Shown: positions 6,923 to 13,748 of the stretch, piece by piece | Layout of the letters: each line of letters starts with the position of its first letter | How positions within the stretch are numbered: position 1 is the first letter of the stretch | Origin: an uncultured Lachnospiraceae bacterium | GTDB taxonomy: Bacteria; Bacillota_A; Clostridia; Lachnospirales; Lachnospiraceae | Reading direction: 5' to 3' | Length of the DNA stretch: 20,153 nt | Assembly: GCA_910588595.1 (NCBI GenBank) | Contig: CAJUQU010000041.1 | Coordinates: 1-20,153, forward strand | Notes under the pieces: model-generated | The model's database searches: none | The model's input: only the letters and a program-made list of their open reading frames with translations | What the model was told of the DNA's origin: nothing | Program-made: the position numbers and the translations under genes

Positions 6923-8760
6923 TTTGCCACCTCCTCATCTGTGTCCAGCGCCAGATAGTTCATCGCCTGTCTGCGGTACATCTTTGCATAGCTGCCGTTT
7001 CGTGCCATCAGCTCTGTGTGGGATCCCTCTTCTATGAGTCTTCCGCCCTCCAGCATAAAGACCTTGTCGCACTTTTTGACCGACGAGAGCCTGTGTGAGA
7101 TAAAAAACATGGTATGGTCGCTGCCTTCCTTCATAATGTTCTGAAAAAGCTCGTACTCCGCGATGGGGTCAAGCGCGCTCGACGGCTCGTCAAAGATTTT
7201 GATGTAGGAATCCTTCGCAAAAGTCCTCGCCACCGCGATCTTCTGGCTCTCCCCGCCCGAGAATACCGCGCCGTCCGCGTCAAATTCCTTGGTCATCACC
7301 GTGTGCATGCCATTTGGCAGGGACATGACTTTCTCGTACATCCCCGCCTTTTTGAGCGCGTCCGCTGCCACCTGTTCGTCGTTTTCACCGTGTCTTCCCA
7401 TCAGCACATTCTCCATGACGGTTAAGCCGAATATGCTGAAATCCTGAAATGTAACGGCGAACAGTTCTCTGTACGCGTGAAGATTGTATTCTCTGATATC
7501 CCTCCCGTTGAGCCTGATCACACCCGAAACAGGGTCATACAGGCGCAGGAGCAGCTTGATGATCGTGGTTTTTCCGGCTCCGTTATGCCCGACCAACGCC
7601 GCGATCTCACCTTCCTTGATCGTAAACGACAAGTCCTTGATGGTCTCCTCCTCTTTGTAGGAAAAGCTCACATGGTCAAATTCGAGCGTCTCAAACTTCC
7701 CTTCCGGCATCACGCCGTCCTGATCCTCGGGGATTTTTTCCTGATATGCCATAAATCCCCGCAGATTGCTGATGAACATGCCGTTTTTCATAATACTCAT
7801 AATATTCTCAAACAAGCCGATCAGAATCCATGTCATGGCTACCATCAGGCTGGACATGACCGTGAGCTGCGCCAGGGAGATCGAACCCGTGACGCGGTTG
7901 CGGTAGATCGCATACAGCAGGACGCCCTCAAAGATCACCGTAAAGGTAAAGGTGATCTTGAGAAAACTCAGGCTCGCGTTGCTGAAAGCGTACTTCACGG
8001 CGGTGCGGACTTTGTGCTGCGTCGCATCACGGTACTGCCGCTTTAGGAGCGAGAACACATTGGACAGCCTGATCTCCTTGGCGTAATCGGGAAGATACAT
8101 AACACGATTTACATAATTCAGCACTTTGTCGTCAGGCGCCTGTTCCGTATACCGCTTAAATTCATATTTATTTTTGAAGTGGCCAAACACAAAATTTCCG
8201 ATCAGCGGAGACAGGATGAACAGTACGGCGTAATGGTCGATCTCATACATGAACCAGAACACCGCGATCGTCGCCGCCGTGCCGCCGAGCACGCCCCACA
8301 TGTTCCGGATGATCTCCAGGATCCTGGTGTCCGAGTTGTCCATTGACATCGTGTACCGGTTATAAAATTCCGAATCCTCATAACATCGCAGCTCCACATT
8401 TTTCGCCTTTGCATACAGCTTTGAATATACTCCGTAATGCAGCCTGACAGCCGACAGCGGATAAACTACGTTCTCCACATAATTCTCGTACACGCTCAGC
8501 AGAAAGAACATCGCCCCGCACAGCAGGATAAAACGGAACACGACCTGGAAATCCTGGTTGCGGTCCAGCGCGTCGACAATATGGCGTAAGAAGACCGCCT
8601 CAAAAAACACCCACTCAAAGTACCCTGACGCCTGTACAAAAAACGAGTGGATCACCATACTCTTTTCTATAGAAAAACCAAGCTTCAACGCGTAGCAGTC
8701 ATTTCTTATGGTTTCCTGAAATGTCAGTTTCTTTTCCTTTCGTTCCTTTGCCCTTTTCAT
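6919..8760 (-). CDS. ABC exporter half-transporter (membrane domain fused to ATPase), first gene of pair
   Basis: 613 residues. A membrane domain (residues about 30-330) precedes the nucleotide-binding domain: Walker A GHNGAGKT (391-398), Q-loop Q439, signature FSGGES (500-505), Walker B IKIFDE (520-525) and switch His556. The signature begins with Phe instead of the usual Leu, and Walker B contains a Lys, small departures compared with its partner. The ATG at 8760 follows AGGAG with a 6-nt spacer. The stop overlaps the start of the next ABC gene by 4 bp, indicating translational coupling and stoichiometric synthesis. A candidate promoter lies about 66 bp upstream. The gene is probably one half of a heterodimeric exporter; no adjacent precursor peptide or accessory gene indicates the cargo. 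Confidence 0.92.
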   Translation of the reverse strand: MKRAKERKEKKLTFQETIRNDCYALKLGFSIEKSMVIHSFFVQASGYFEWVFFEAVFLRHIVDALDRNQDFQVVFRFILLCGAMFFLLSVYENYVENVVYPLSAVRLHYGVYSKLYAKAKNVELRCYEDSEFYNRYTMSMDNSDTRILEIIRNMWGVLGGTAATIAVFWFMYEIDHYAVLFILSPLIGNFVFGHFKNKYEFKRYTEQAPDDKVLNYVNRVMYLPDYAKEIRLSNVFSLLKRQYRDATQHKVRTAVKYAFSNASLSFLKITFTFTVIFEGVLLYAIYRNRVTGSISLAQLTVMSSLMVAMTWILIGLFENIMSIMKNGMFISNLRGFMAYQEKIPEDQDGVMPEGKFETLEFDHVSFSYKEEETIKDLSFTIKEGEIAALVGHNGAGKTTIIKLLLRLYDPVSGVIRLNGRDIREYNLHAYRELFAVTFQDFSIFGLTVMENVLMGRHGENDEQVAADALKKAGMYEKVMSLPNGMHTVMTKEFDADGAVFSGGESQKIAVARTFAKDSYIKIFDEPSSALDPIAEYELFQNIMKEGSDHTMFFISHRLSSVKKCDKVFMLEGGRLIEEGSHTELMARNGSYAKMYRRQAMNYLALDTDEEVAN

Positions 8761-8825
8761 CCTTGTCTCCTATTTCATATTTGATAGCACTCCGATCAAG
8801 ATCGCGCGGTCTCTGATCTCACTCT

Positions 8826-8854
8826 ATTTTACTACAGTCTGTGTCCTATGGAAA
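8826..8854 (-). promoter_or_regulatory. Candidate promoter of the ABC exporter operon
   Basis: On the minus strand, -35 TTTCCA (8849-8854, 4 of 6) and -10 TAAAAT (8826-8831, 5 of 6) are separated by exactly 17 bp. The leader before the ATG at 8760 would be about 58 nt. Confidence 0.5.
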
Positions 8855-8890
8855 TATGTTTTCTGCATTTTTGTCCCTGATCCGTTACAG

Positions 8891-8950
8891 GCATCAAGCC
8901 ATGCAAAAACCGCTTTGCGGATGTCAAAGCCACGTACCGTGGCTTGATGC
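8891..8950. repeat. Nested inverted repeats with mutually exclusive pairings
   Basis: Outer arms GCATCAAGCCA (8891-8901) and TGGCTTGATGC (8940-8950) are a perfect 11-bp inverted repeat. Inside are CCGC-TTT-GCGG (8910-8920) and AAGCCACG-TAC-CGTGGCTT (8927-8945). The last hairpin uses bases 8940-8945, which the outer stem also needs, so the two cannot form together. On the minus strand the small GCGG hairpin is followed by TTTTT, so this could act as a weak terminator or attenuator. The function is not proven. Confidence 0.6.
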
Positions 8951-8974
8951 ATCTAGGCCGCTATGCTTTCTCAC

Positions 8975-9000
8975 GGACTTCGCAGCGCAGTGCGAAGTCC
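8975..9000. repeat. Perfect 10-bp hairpin
   Basis: GGACTTCGCA (8975-8984) and TGCGAAGTCC (8991-9000) are exact inverted copies around the 6-nt loop GCGCAG. No T tract follows on either strand, so it is not a standard terminator. The adjoining TGGACTGAACTGTTACC gives it the look of one end of an interspersed repeat. Confidence 0.65.
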
Positions 9001-9105
9001 TGGACTGAACTGTTACCCCGATCCTATCCTCAATCCCCGTCAGTCTTCCCCTTGTGTGCCTGTTTACACCATGGATGCTCTCACAGACATGCTCCGGACA
9101 GCAAA

Positions 9106-9165
9106 AACCTTTCTCTGCTCTGTCACAGCACTTATGATATTGCTATGCCGGTGCGGAGAAAGGTT
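9106..9165 (-). terminator. Possible terminator-like inverted repeat downstream of vapC
   Basis: On the minus strand AACCTTTCTC (9156-9165) pairs perfectly with GAGAAAGGTT (9106-9115). The second arm runs into TTTTTG, and the structure starts about 15 bp after the vapC stop. The 40-nt region between the arms is long for a terminator, so the assignment is tentative; it could instead be the ends of a small repeat. Confidence 0.4.
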
Positions 9166-9179
9166 ATTCATTTTTTCCA

Positions 9180-9557
9180 TCACCATATTGTTCTGATATT
9201 ATATGTTGGTATTTTTGCATCCTTAGTAACTATTACAAGATTTTCTATAGCTGCCTGTGCAATGATGAGCCTGTCAAAAGGATCTCCATGTATCTGAGGA
9301 AGGTTTTTGAGATAATCAAGATGAGAAGGCTTTATTGGAAGAATACAAAAATCCTCATCCTTACATGTCCGTGCAATCGTTTCAATAGATTCGTTCATTT
9401 CCAGCTTTCCGATACTTTGTTTTATTGCGATTTCCCATAAAGAAACAATACTCACAAAAATATCGTTATCATCCAGAATAACTTTCTTTGCATTCATAGA
9501 CAGAAAATCTTCTTTAAATAACGCCCAAAGCAGCGTATGAGTATCCAATAGATACAT
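9180..9557 (-). CDS. vapC: VapC-like PIN-domain toxin (ribonuclease)
   Basis: 125 residues, normal for VapC. It starts MYLLDTHTLLWAL, the standard opening of this PIN subgroup. The acidic metal-binding residues are D5, E42 (SLWEIAIKQ), D92 and D95 (GDPFDRLIIAQA), with D113 close to the C-terminus (VTKDAK). It is predicted to be an Mg-dependent endoribonuclease in the cytosol that cleaves RNA when released from its antitoxin. The ATG at 9557 is one base after the vapB stop (TGATATG), and AAGGAG lies about 10 nt upstream. The pair is visibly more AT-rich than its neighbours, which suggests horizontal acquisition. Longer upstream in-frame starts would overlap the antitoxin gene and are unlikely. 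Confidence 0.93.
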   Translation of the reverse strand: MYLLDTHTLLWALFKEDFLSMNAKKVILDDNDIFVSIVSLWEIAIKQSIGKLEMNESIETIARTCKDEDFCILPIKPSHLDYLKNLPQIHGDPFDRLIIAQAAIENLVIVTKDAKIPTYNIRTIW

Positions 9558-9558
9558 A

Positions 9559-9780
9559 TCACATATACTCCTTAAAGCAATCTGGGGTTTCGTCAAAATC
9601 TTCTGACATAACAAACTTCCCCTCTAAAATACCTAACCTTCTCTCCGGGTGTTTTCTTACCACAATGGCAGATTCATCTCTCAACTGTTTAAATTTTAGA
9701 AATTGAATATATTCTATTACATCAGCTATATTGGCTTCCGGCAGATCTTTCAGTTCCTCTTCTAACAGATCATATGTCAT
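9559..9780 (-). CDS. vapB: VapB-type antitoxin, DUF2281 family
   Basis: 73 residues. The N-terminal half (LPEANIADVIEYIQFLKFKQ) is the helical dimerisation and DNA-binding segment usual in DUF2281 antitoxins. The C-terminal tail, RRLGILEGKFVMSEDFDE followed by FKEYM, matches the conserved RKLG...G.i.mspDFD...Fkeym toxin-binding tail. It should bind and silence the PIN toxin encoded immediately downstream and, with it, repress its own promoter. The ATG at 9780 follows GAGG at a rather long spacing of 10 nt. A promoter and an inverted repeat lie directly upstream. Confidence 0.9.
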   Translation of the reverse strand: MTYDLLEEELKDLPEANIADVIEYIQFLKFKQLRDESAIVVRKHPERRLGILEGKFVMSEDFDETPDCFKEYM

Positions 9781-9807
9781 GTCATCACATCCTCAAAATA
9801 TATTAAA

Positions 9808-9830
9808 CAGTAATTCCTAACCTATTACAG
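9808..9830. promoter_or_regulatory. Candidate VapBC operator
   Basis: CAGTAAT (9808-9814) and ATTACAG (9824-9830) form an inverted repeat with one mismatch (6 of 7) and a 9-bp spacer. It lies between the -10 box and the vapB start codon, the position expected for autorepression by the toxin-antitoxin complex. Confidence 0.45.
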
Positions 9831-9833
9831 GAT

Positions 9834-9862
9834 AGTATAACAAAAAATTTTTCACTTATCAA
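9834..9862 (-). promoter_or_regulatory. vapBC promoter
   Basis: On the minus strand, -35 TTGATA (9857-9862, 5 of 6) and -10 TATACT (9834-9839, 5 of 6) are spaced by exactly 17 bp. The -35 box overlaps the last codons of the preceding gene, so the pair has a dedicated promoter with no spare intergenic DNA. Confidence 0.75.
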
Positions 9863-10661
9863 GGAAAAACCTGTTTTCGACCAGACTTTTGAACTGTACC
9901 GCCCAGAATGTCAGGTCGCAGTCCAGACCGTGGCCTTTCTTATAGTCTTCTTCCAGCCTCACATCCACATACGGCGTGGGATATTCGATCTTCAACGGCG
10001 AATAGCGCTTGTTGTGCGGCTGTCCAAAGTTCATTTTCAGTATCCCCTCATCGTCTGTCGCCGCGGATATTGCCTCGAGAGACTCTTTCACGACACCCAC
10101 GCGCTCCCCTACGCCCAGCATTGCGATCTCCGTCAAAATCCTTCTGTACGTGATCGTGCTGATGTAGTCCGGGTCAAATGCCCTGATCGGCGTCACAAGC
10201 GCAAAGTAGGGCGCGTAATACCTGCTTTTTGTCTTCACATGCATCTGGTTGTCCGGTTTCATGATCCTGTTGATATGGTTCAACGCATCCGCGAGCATCT
10301 GGATATTCTTCTCCGTTCTCCATGTCTTCGTGTATGCCAACGCTGACAGCGTATAGGCGTTCGAAAAATACTCGTCGGACTCAATATAAGGAAGCTTGTT
10401 TGTCTTCTCCACTCCCTTTCGCTTTTTCAGTATTTCCTCCAAAGACGACATCTGCAGGATCCGCTCAAAGCCTTTCAGCGCGATCTGCTGAAATGCTATC
10501 AGATCCTCATGATCATCACCATACCCGAGCATTGCCTGTACCGTGTACAGCATTGCGCCGAGACAGTTGCCATTCCGGATGCAGATGAACCGGTTATCAT
10601 ACCGTTCGATCTCCGGCGGGATGTAGGAAAACTCCTGTCTCATGATCTGCTCGTCGCGCAT
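9852..10661 (-). CDS. Unrecognised helical protein, possibly N-terminally truncated
   Basis: 269 residues from the ATG at 10661, which follows GTGAGGG at short distance. The sequence is rich in amphipathic helices with no signal peptide or membrane segment. Notable stretches are FICIRNGNCLGAMLYTVQAM, the central SNAYTLSALAYTKTWRTEKN and the C-terminal CDLTFWAVQF. The repeated helical pattern is compatible with an alpha/alpha-barrel protein such as cyclase- or prenyltransferase-like proteins, but no defining motif (QW or catalytic) is present and no function is assigned. The frame stays open for a further 24 codons into the end of the kinase gene, and residues NPIVAGFVRA just before the chosen start look protein-like, so the original gene may have begun further upstream and lost its 5' end. 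It lies 34 bp after the kinase stop, probably in the same transcript. Confidence 0.6.
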   Translation of the reverse strand: MRDEQIMRQEFSYIPPEIERYDNRFICIRNGNCLGAMLYTVQAMLGYGDDHEDLIAFQQIALKGFERILQMSSLEEILKKRKGVEKTNKLPYIESDEYFSNAYTLSALAYTKTWRTEKNIQMLADALNHINRIMKPDNQMHVKTKSRYYAPYFALVTPIRAFDPDYISTITYRRILTEIAMLGVGERVGVVKESLEAISAATDDEGILKMNFGQPHNKRYSPLKIEYPTPYVDVRLEEDYKKGHGLDCDLTFWAVQFKSLVENRFFLDK

Positions 10662-10695
10662 CGCCCTCACAAAGCCTGCCACGATCGGGTTCAGT

Positions 10696-11703
10696 TCACA
10701 GCCGCACCGTGATCGAGAGCATGCCGTCCGCATACGACGCCGAGATGCTCCCTCCCATGCGCTCTGTCAGAAGCTTGGCGATCGAGAGTCCAAGCCCGGT
10801 CGAATCCCTCCCGGTCTCCACGGTATAAAAGCGGTCAAAGAGACGCTCACAGGACACCCAGTCCAGATCCTGCGCACTGTTGCAGAATACGACCGTGCCG
10901 TCCGCAGACAGTTCAACCGACAGGCAAACCTGCCCGGAACACATGTCACCGCCGCACGCGCTCCGGGCAGGCTTGCCGTATTTGACGGCATTGTCCAGTA
11001 TGTTGCTAAATACACGTCTGAGCGCCCCTGTGTCCAGAAACCGCACCACCTCCGCGTCCGCAATCCTGATCCGGGGCTCGATGCCGTTCTGCGTGAATAT
11101 ATCATAGTAGGACAGCAGACAGTCCGCGAGGAAACGGTTCAGCACGACGCGCTCCCCAGCCAGGCCGGAGTCTGTCCGGCAGTCAGCCGGCGCTTTCCGG
11201 CTTCCGGCATTTTCCCCGGGAGCCGACAAGATGATGGAATACCGGAACAGCTCCTCCGTGAGTGAGTGCATCGCGTCCGCCCGGTTGCGGATCTGTGCAA
11301 GATAGTGAGCCGCACGCTCGACATCCGGCTCTCCCGGATCTCCGCGCCCGCTTTCCAGCGCCGCGTCCGCAAGCTCCAGATAGCCGTAGATCGCCGTGAG
11401 CGGTGTGCGCAGGTCGTGGGAAATGTTGGTGACAGCCTCCTTGAGCTCCCTGTCGCCATTCCGGTATCTGCTGCGGCTCTCGTACAAAACGCCAAGCTCC
11501 CTGTTCAAACGCGCCGCAAACGCCCTGATGTGCCTGTCATTTCCCGGGGCATAGATCCGGTTGTTGGTCTCTTCGCCCAGGCGGCCGCCAAGCTGTGCGC
11601 CGATCTGATCCAGATCACGGTACAGAAAATATATTTTTAGGACCAGCAGCGCTATGACAAGTGCCCCCGCAGCACAGATCACACCCCATGGAAATGAAAC
11701 CAT
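10696..11703 (-). CDS. Sensor histidine kinase with a single N-terminal membrane helix
   Basis: 335 residues. One hydrophobic helix at 6-27, no visible extracytoplasmic sensor domain, then a dimerisation domain with H-box ISHDLRTPLTAIYGYLE (phosphorylated His96). The ATPase domain has an N-box around NILDNAVKYG (N234, N238) and a G-box STGLGLSIAK (301-310). A small insertion rich in Gly, Ala and Asp lies at about 160-185. The absence of a sensor loop is typical of kinases that detect the signal through an associated ABC transporter or the membrane itself. The gene lies 27 bp downstream of the ABC-2 permease and is separated from its likely partner regulator by the two transporter genes, an unusual split. 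It is expected to phosphorylate the regulator at 13730-14512. Confidence 0.92.
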   Translation of the reverse strand: MVSFPWGVICAAGALVIALLVLKIYFLYRDLDQIGAQLGGRLGEETNNRIYAPGNDRHIRAFAARLNRELGVLYESRSRYRNGDRELKEAVTNISHDLRTPLTAIYGYLELADAALESGRGDPGEPDVERAAHYLAQIRNRADAMHSLTEELFRYSIILSAPGENAGSRKAPADCRTDSGLAGERVVLNRFLADCLLSYYDIFTQNGIEPRIRIADAEVVRFLDTGALRRVFSNILDNAVKYGKPARSACGGDMCSGQVCLSVELSADGTVVFCNSAQDLDWVSCERLFDRFYTVETGRDSTGLGLSIAKLLTERMGGSISASYADGMLSITVRL

Positions 11704-11730
11704 CGCTCTCTTCCCCTTTTTTCATTATTT

Positions 11731-12615
11731 TTATTTCAAATCCCTTTTCCGAAATACCAGTGTGCCGCTGCCGGAGAGCACTGCCACCGCCGCCAGCGCT
11801 CCAGCTGCCTGCAGTCCCGAAAAGCGGTCATAATAGTCCTCGTCTCCCTCGTCCAGCGCGCAGGAGAGCGCCAGCGAAGTGGGCAGTACCGCGGCAATGC
11901 ATTCGTACACTTTCCGCTCCGTCCCGGTCAGATACTTTGGATTGGGCGCCAGCTCGACTCCGGGGAGATCGCCGATCTCCTCCTGCGATGCGTACACATA
12001 CTGCCCACGCGCCGCAACGTACGCCCGCTCTGTCATCGGGGGCTGCAGAAGACCTTTGAGCGCTGACGCGCCCGCTGCCAGCAGCAATATGGAGAGCAGC
12101 GCATTCAGCAAAACGGCTTTTGACTTGTCCAGTACCACCATAGAGATCAGCACAGCGACCGCAGCGCTCGAACAGATTGACAGAAAAGCGAGCGCAAACG
12201 TTTCCGGCAGACTGTACAGCCTGCTCCACACCATATCACCGACCAGAAGCGGTCCCGCTGTCACTGCCGCCAGTGTGTAGGCTGCAGACTGCGCAACCCC
12301 CGCGCATGCGACTGTGACCAGATTCGCCAGATAGATCGTCACCCTGCTGTGCCCCACGCTGATCTTGTTGCGCATCGTCCCGTCACTGTACTCTGTACCG
12401 ATGAACAGTCCGCTGAAACACGCCACCGTGATCCCCACAAACGTCATGTAGTTAAAAAAATAATTGTTTCCGTTCTGAAACGGATAGCCGTTTGCGGTAT
12501 TGACCCTCAACAGAAAATAGACAAAAATTCCCCACGCGAACACGCCTGCCTCCATGATCCAGAAAAGCCTGCTGCGCCAAAGCCTTGCAAAGTCCGCCGA
12601 CAATAGATTACGCAT
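11731..12615 (-). CDS. ABC-2-type transporter permease
   Basis: About 294 residues with six predicted membrane helices (roughly 17-35, 55-73, 95-121, 138-160, 165-186 and 267-286) and an extracytoplasmic loop of about 75 residues between the last two. The helix pattern and GTEYSDGTMRNKISVGHSR are typical of the single-permease ABC-2 family used for lantibiotic or bacitracin protection and other export. The ATG at 12615 is preferred over the GTG at 12624 because GGAGG lies 8 nt before it, while the GTG would sit on that site. It overlaps the ATPase gene by 8 bp, indicating coupled translation. It is the membrane partner of the ATPase at 12608-13522; the substrate is unknown. Confidence 0.88.
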   Translation of the reverse strand: MRNLLSADFARLWRSRLFWIMEAGVFAWGIFVYFLLRVNTANGYPFQNGNNYFFNYMTFVGITVACFSGLFIGTEYSDGTMRNKISVGHSRVTIYLANLVTVACAGVAQSAAYTLAAVTAGPLLVGDMVWSRLYSLPETFALAFLSICSSAAVAVLISMVVLDKSKAVLLNALLSILLLAAGASALKGLLQPPMTERAYVAARGQYVYASQEEIGDLPGVELAPNPKYLTGTERKVYECIAAVLPTSLALSCALDEGDEDYYDRFSGLQAAGALAAVAVLSGSGTLVFRKRDLK

Positions 12616-13522
12616 TCTGCCCACCTCCGATCAGATTCATGTAGTAGGTCTCGAGGCTCTCATTTCTCTCGTGCATGGAGATCGTGTCGCAGCCCGCCGC
12701 GTCGAGCACATGGACGAGATCCGACGCCTTGATCTCCCCGTAGACATCCGCCTCCGTGCGGGACACCACGCGGTACGCCGATCCGATCCGGTCGAGCGCC
12801 ATGCACAAAAGTCTCGTGTCGCTCACCACGAGCCGTGTACACTTCCTGCACTCCGCCTCCAGCTCCGCCGCGCTGACCTCCTTCACCATGCTGCCCTTGT
12901 CGATAAAGCCGTAGTGCGTGGCAAGCCGCGACAGTTCGTCGAGAATGTGGCTTGAGATCAGCACCGTAATCTGTCTCTCGCGGTTCAATCGCAGGATCAG
13001 CTCCCTGATCTCTATGATGCCCTGCGGGTCGAGACCGTTCACCGGCTCGTCGAGCATCAGAAAATCGGGTTCCCCGCACAGCGCGATCGCGATCCCGAGC
13101 CGCTGGCGCATGCCGAGCGAGAAGTTTTTCACCCTCTTTTTCCCTGTGTTTTCCAGACCGACAAACGCGAGCAGCTCGTCAATCCCGTCGAAGGAGGGCA
13201 TTCCGAGCACACGGTACTGTTCCCTGATATTTTCCTTTGCCGTCGCGTCCAGATACACCGACGGCGTCTCCACCACCGCGCCCATCCTGCGGCGGCACCG
13301 CGCTATCTTTCTATCCGCATTGCCCACGCCGTACAGGGCAAACGTGCCCGATGTCGGCAGCTGCAGACCGCAGATCAGACGTATCAGCGTCGTCTTGCCC
13401 GCACCGTTTTTTCCCACAAAACCGTAGATCGCGCCCTTTGGCACATGCATGGACAGGTTGTTCAGCGCCTTGAAGTCCTTGTAGTGCTTGCAGAGTGCAT
13501 TTGTTGTCAGACAGTAATCCAT
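12608..13522 (-). CDS. ABC transporter ATP-binding protein, BcrA/lantibiotic-immunity type
   Basis: 304 residues. Walker A GKNGAGKT (37-44), signature FSLGMRQR (134-141) and Walker B FLMLDE (154-159) followed by PVNGLDP. The SLGM(R/K)QR form of the signature is characteristic of the BcrA/LanF-type subfamily that works with ABC-2 permeases in resistance to peptide antibiotics. The C-terminal 90 residues are an accessory domain. The ATG at 13522 has AAGGTG about 9 nt upstream. It is followed by the overlapping permease gene and preceded by a 207-bp gap after the response-regulator gene that carries possible promoter and regulator-binding repeats. The protein acts at the inner face of the membrane; the cargo is not shown by the sequence. 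Confidence 0.93.
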   Translation of the reverse strand: MDYCLTTNALCKHYKDFKALNNLSMHVPKGAIYGFVGKNGAGKTTLIRLICGLQLPTSGTFALYGVGNADRKIARCRRRMGAVVETPSVYLDATAKENIREQYRVLGMPSFDGIDELLAFVGLENTGKKRVKNFSLGMRQRLGIAIALCGEPDFLMLDEPVNGLDPQGIIEIRELILRLNRERQITVLISSHILDELSRLATHYGFIDKGSMVKEVSAAELEAECRKCTRLVVSDTRLLCMALDRIGSAYRVVSRTEADVYGEIKASDLVHVLDAAGCDTISMHERNESLETYYMNLIGGGQNA

Positions 13523-13620
13523 TTTCTTCTCACCTTTCTTGCCTTTCTCGCCTTTTGACCACCTGTAATGATCAGCACCTATTTTTCGACAGGTTCACGG
13601 AATCTCTCTGCGCAGATCTG

Positions 13621-13649
13621 ATGTTAGAACAAATGTTTGATCGCATCAA
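13621..13649 (-). promoter_or_regulatory. Candidate internal promoter of the ABC genes with palindrome
   Basis: On the minus strand, TTGATG (13644-13649) and TAACAT (13621-13626), each 4 of 6, are separated by 17 bp. The -35 lies in the perfect inverted repeat TTTGAT-CGC-ATCAAA (13636-13650), which might be an operator. The boxes are weak and the call is tentative. Confidence 0.3.
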
Positions 13650-13694
13650 AATACTGCCCTTGGGAGATCCCGGGAAGCTGTCTTACAGGATCAC

Positions 13695-13748
13695 AGTAAA
13701 GCATAAGGTTCAAGAAACCGGTAAAGAGATCAGTAAAGATTTGGTAAA
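13695..13748 (-). promoter_or_regulatory. TTTAC direct repeats, candidate response-regulator binding sites
   Basis: On the minus strand TTTACC, TTTACT and TTTACC (13743-13748, 13732-13737, 13720-13725) are spaced 11 and 12 bp, about one helical turn. A fourth copy, TTTACT, is at 13695-13700. OmpR/PhoP-class regulators bind direct repeats with this period. A possible -10 TATGCT (13700-13705) lies 14 bp after the third copy, which would place that copy at the -35. The first copy and most of the second lie inside the last codons of the response-regulator gene. Confidence 0.35.

Larger units (their letters stand above)
8761..9179. other. Hairpin-rich intergenic region between vapC and the ABC operon
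   Basis: 419 bp without a convincing gene. It contains, from high to low coordinates (the direction of transcription of both neighbours), a long inverted repeat (9106-9165), a 10-bp hairpin (8975-9000), a cluster of nested hairpins (8891-8950) and the candidate ABC promoter (8826-8854). Short open frames on the + strand at 8944-9297 and 8963-9196 run through the hairpins, lack ribosome-binding sites and partly oppose vapC, so they are not called. The density of inverted repeats suggests a degenerate repeat element or regulatory RNA structure. Confidence 0.6.

Noticed and set aside
7477..8046. A 189-codon open frame on the + strand opposite the ABC exporter gene
   Set aside because: It is antisense to the well-supported ABC gene, lacks a ribosome-binding site and has no recognisable domain.
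5102..8760. Heterodimeric ABC exporter with one degenerate ATP site
   Set aside because: Both ATPase domains keep Walker A, the SGGES signature, the catalytic Glu and the switch His; the only differences are minor (FSGGES and IKIFDE in one partner), so asymmetry cannot be claimed.
8891..9000. Integron attC site or CRISPR repeat
   Set aside because: The hairpins lack the GTTRRRY/RYYYAAC ends of attC sites, and there is no series of equal repeats with spacers.
8944..9297. A 117-codon + strand frame across the intergenic hairpins
   Set aside because: It runs through perfect hairpins and into the antisense of vapC, with no ribosome-binding site or recognisable family.
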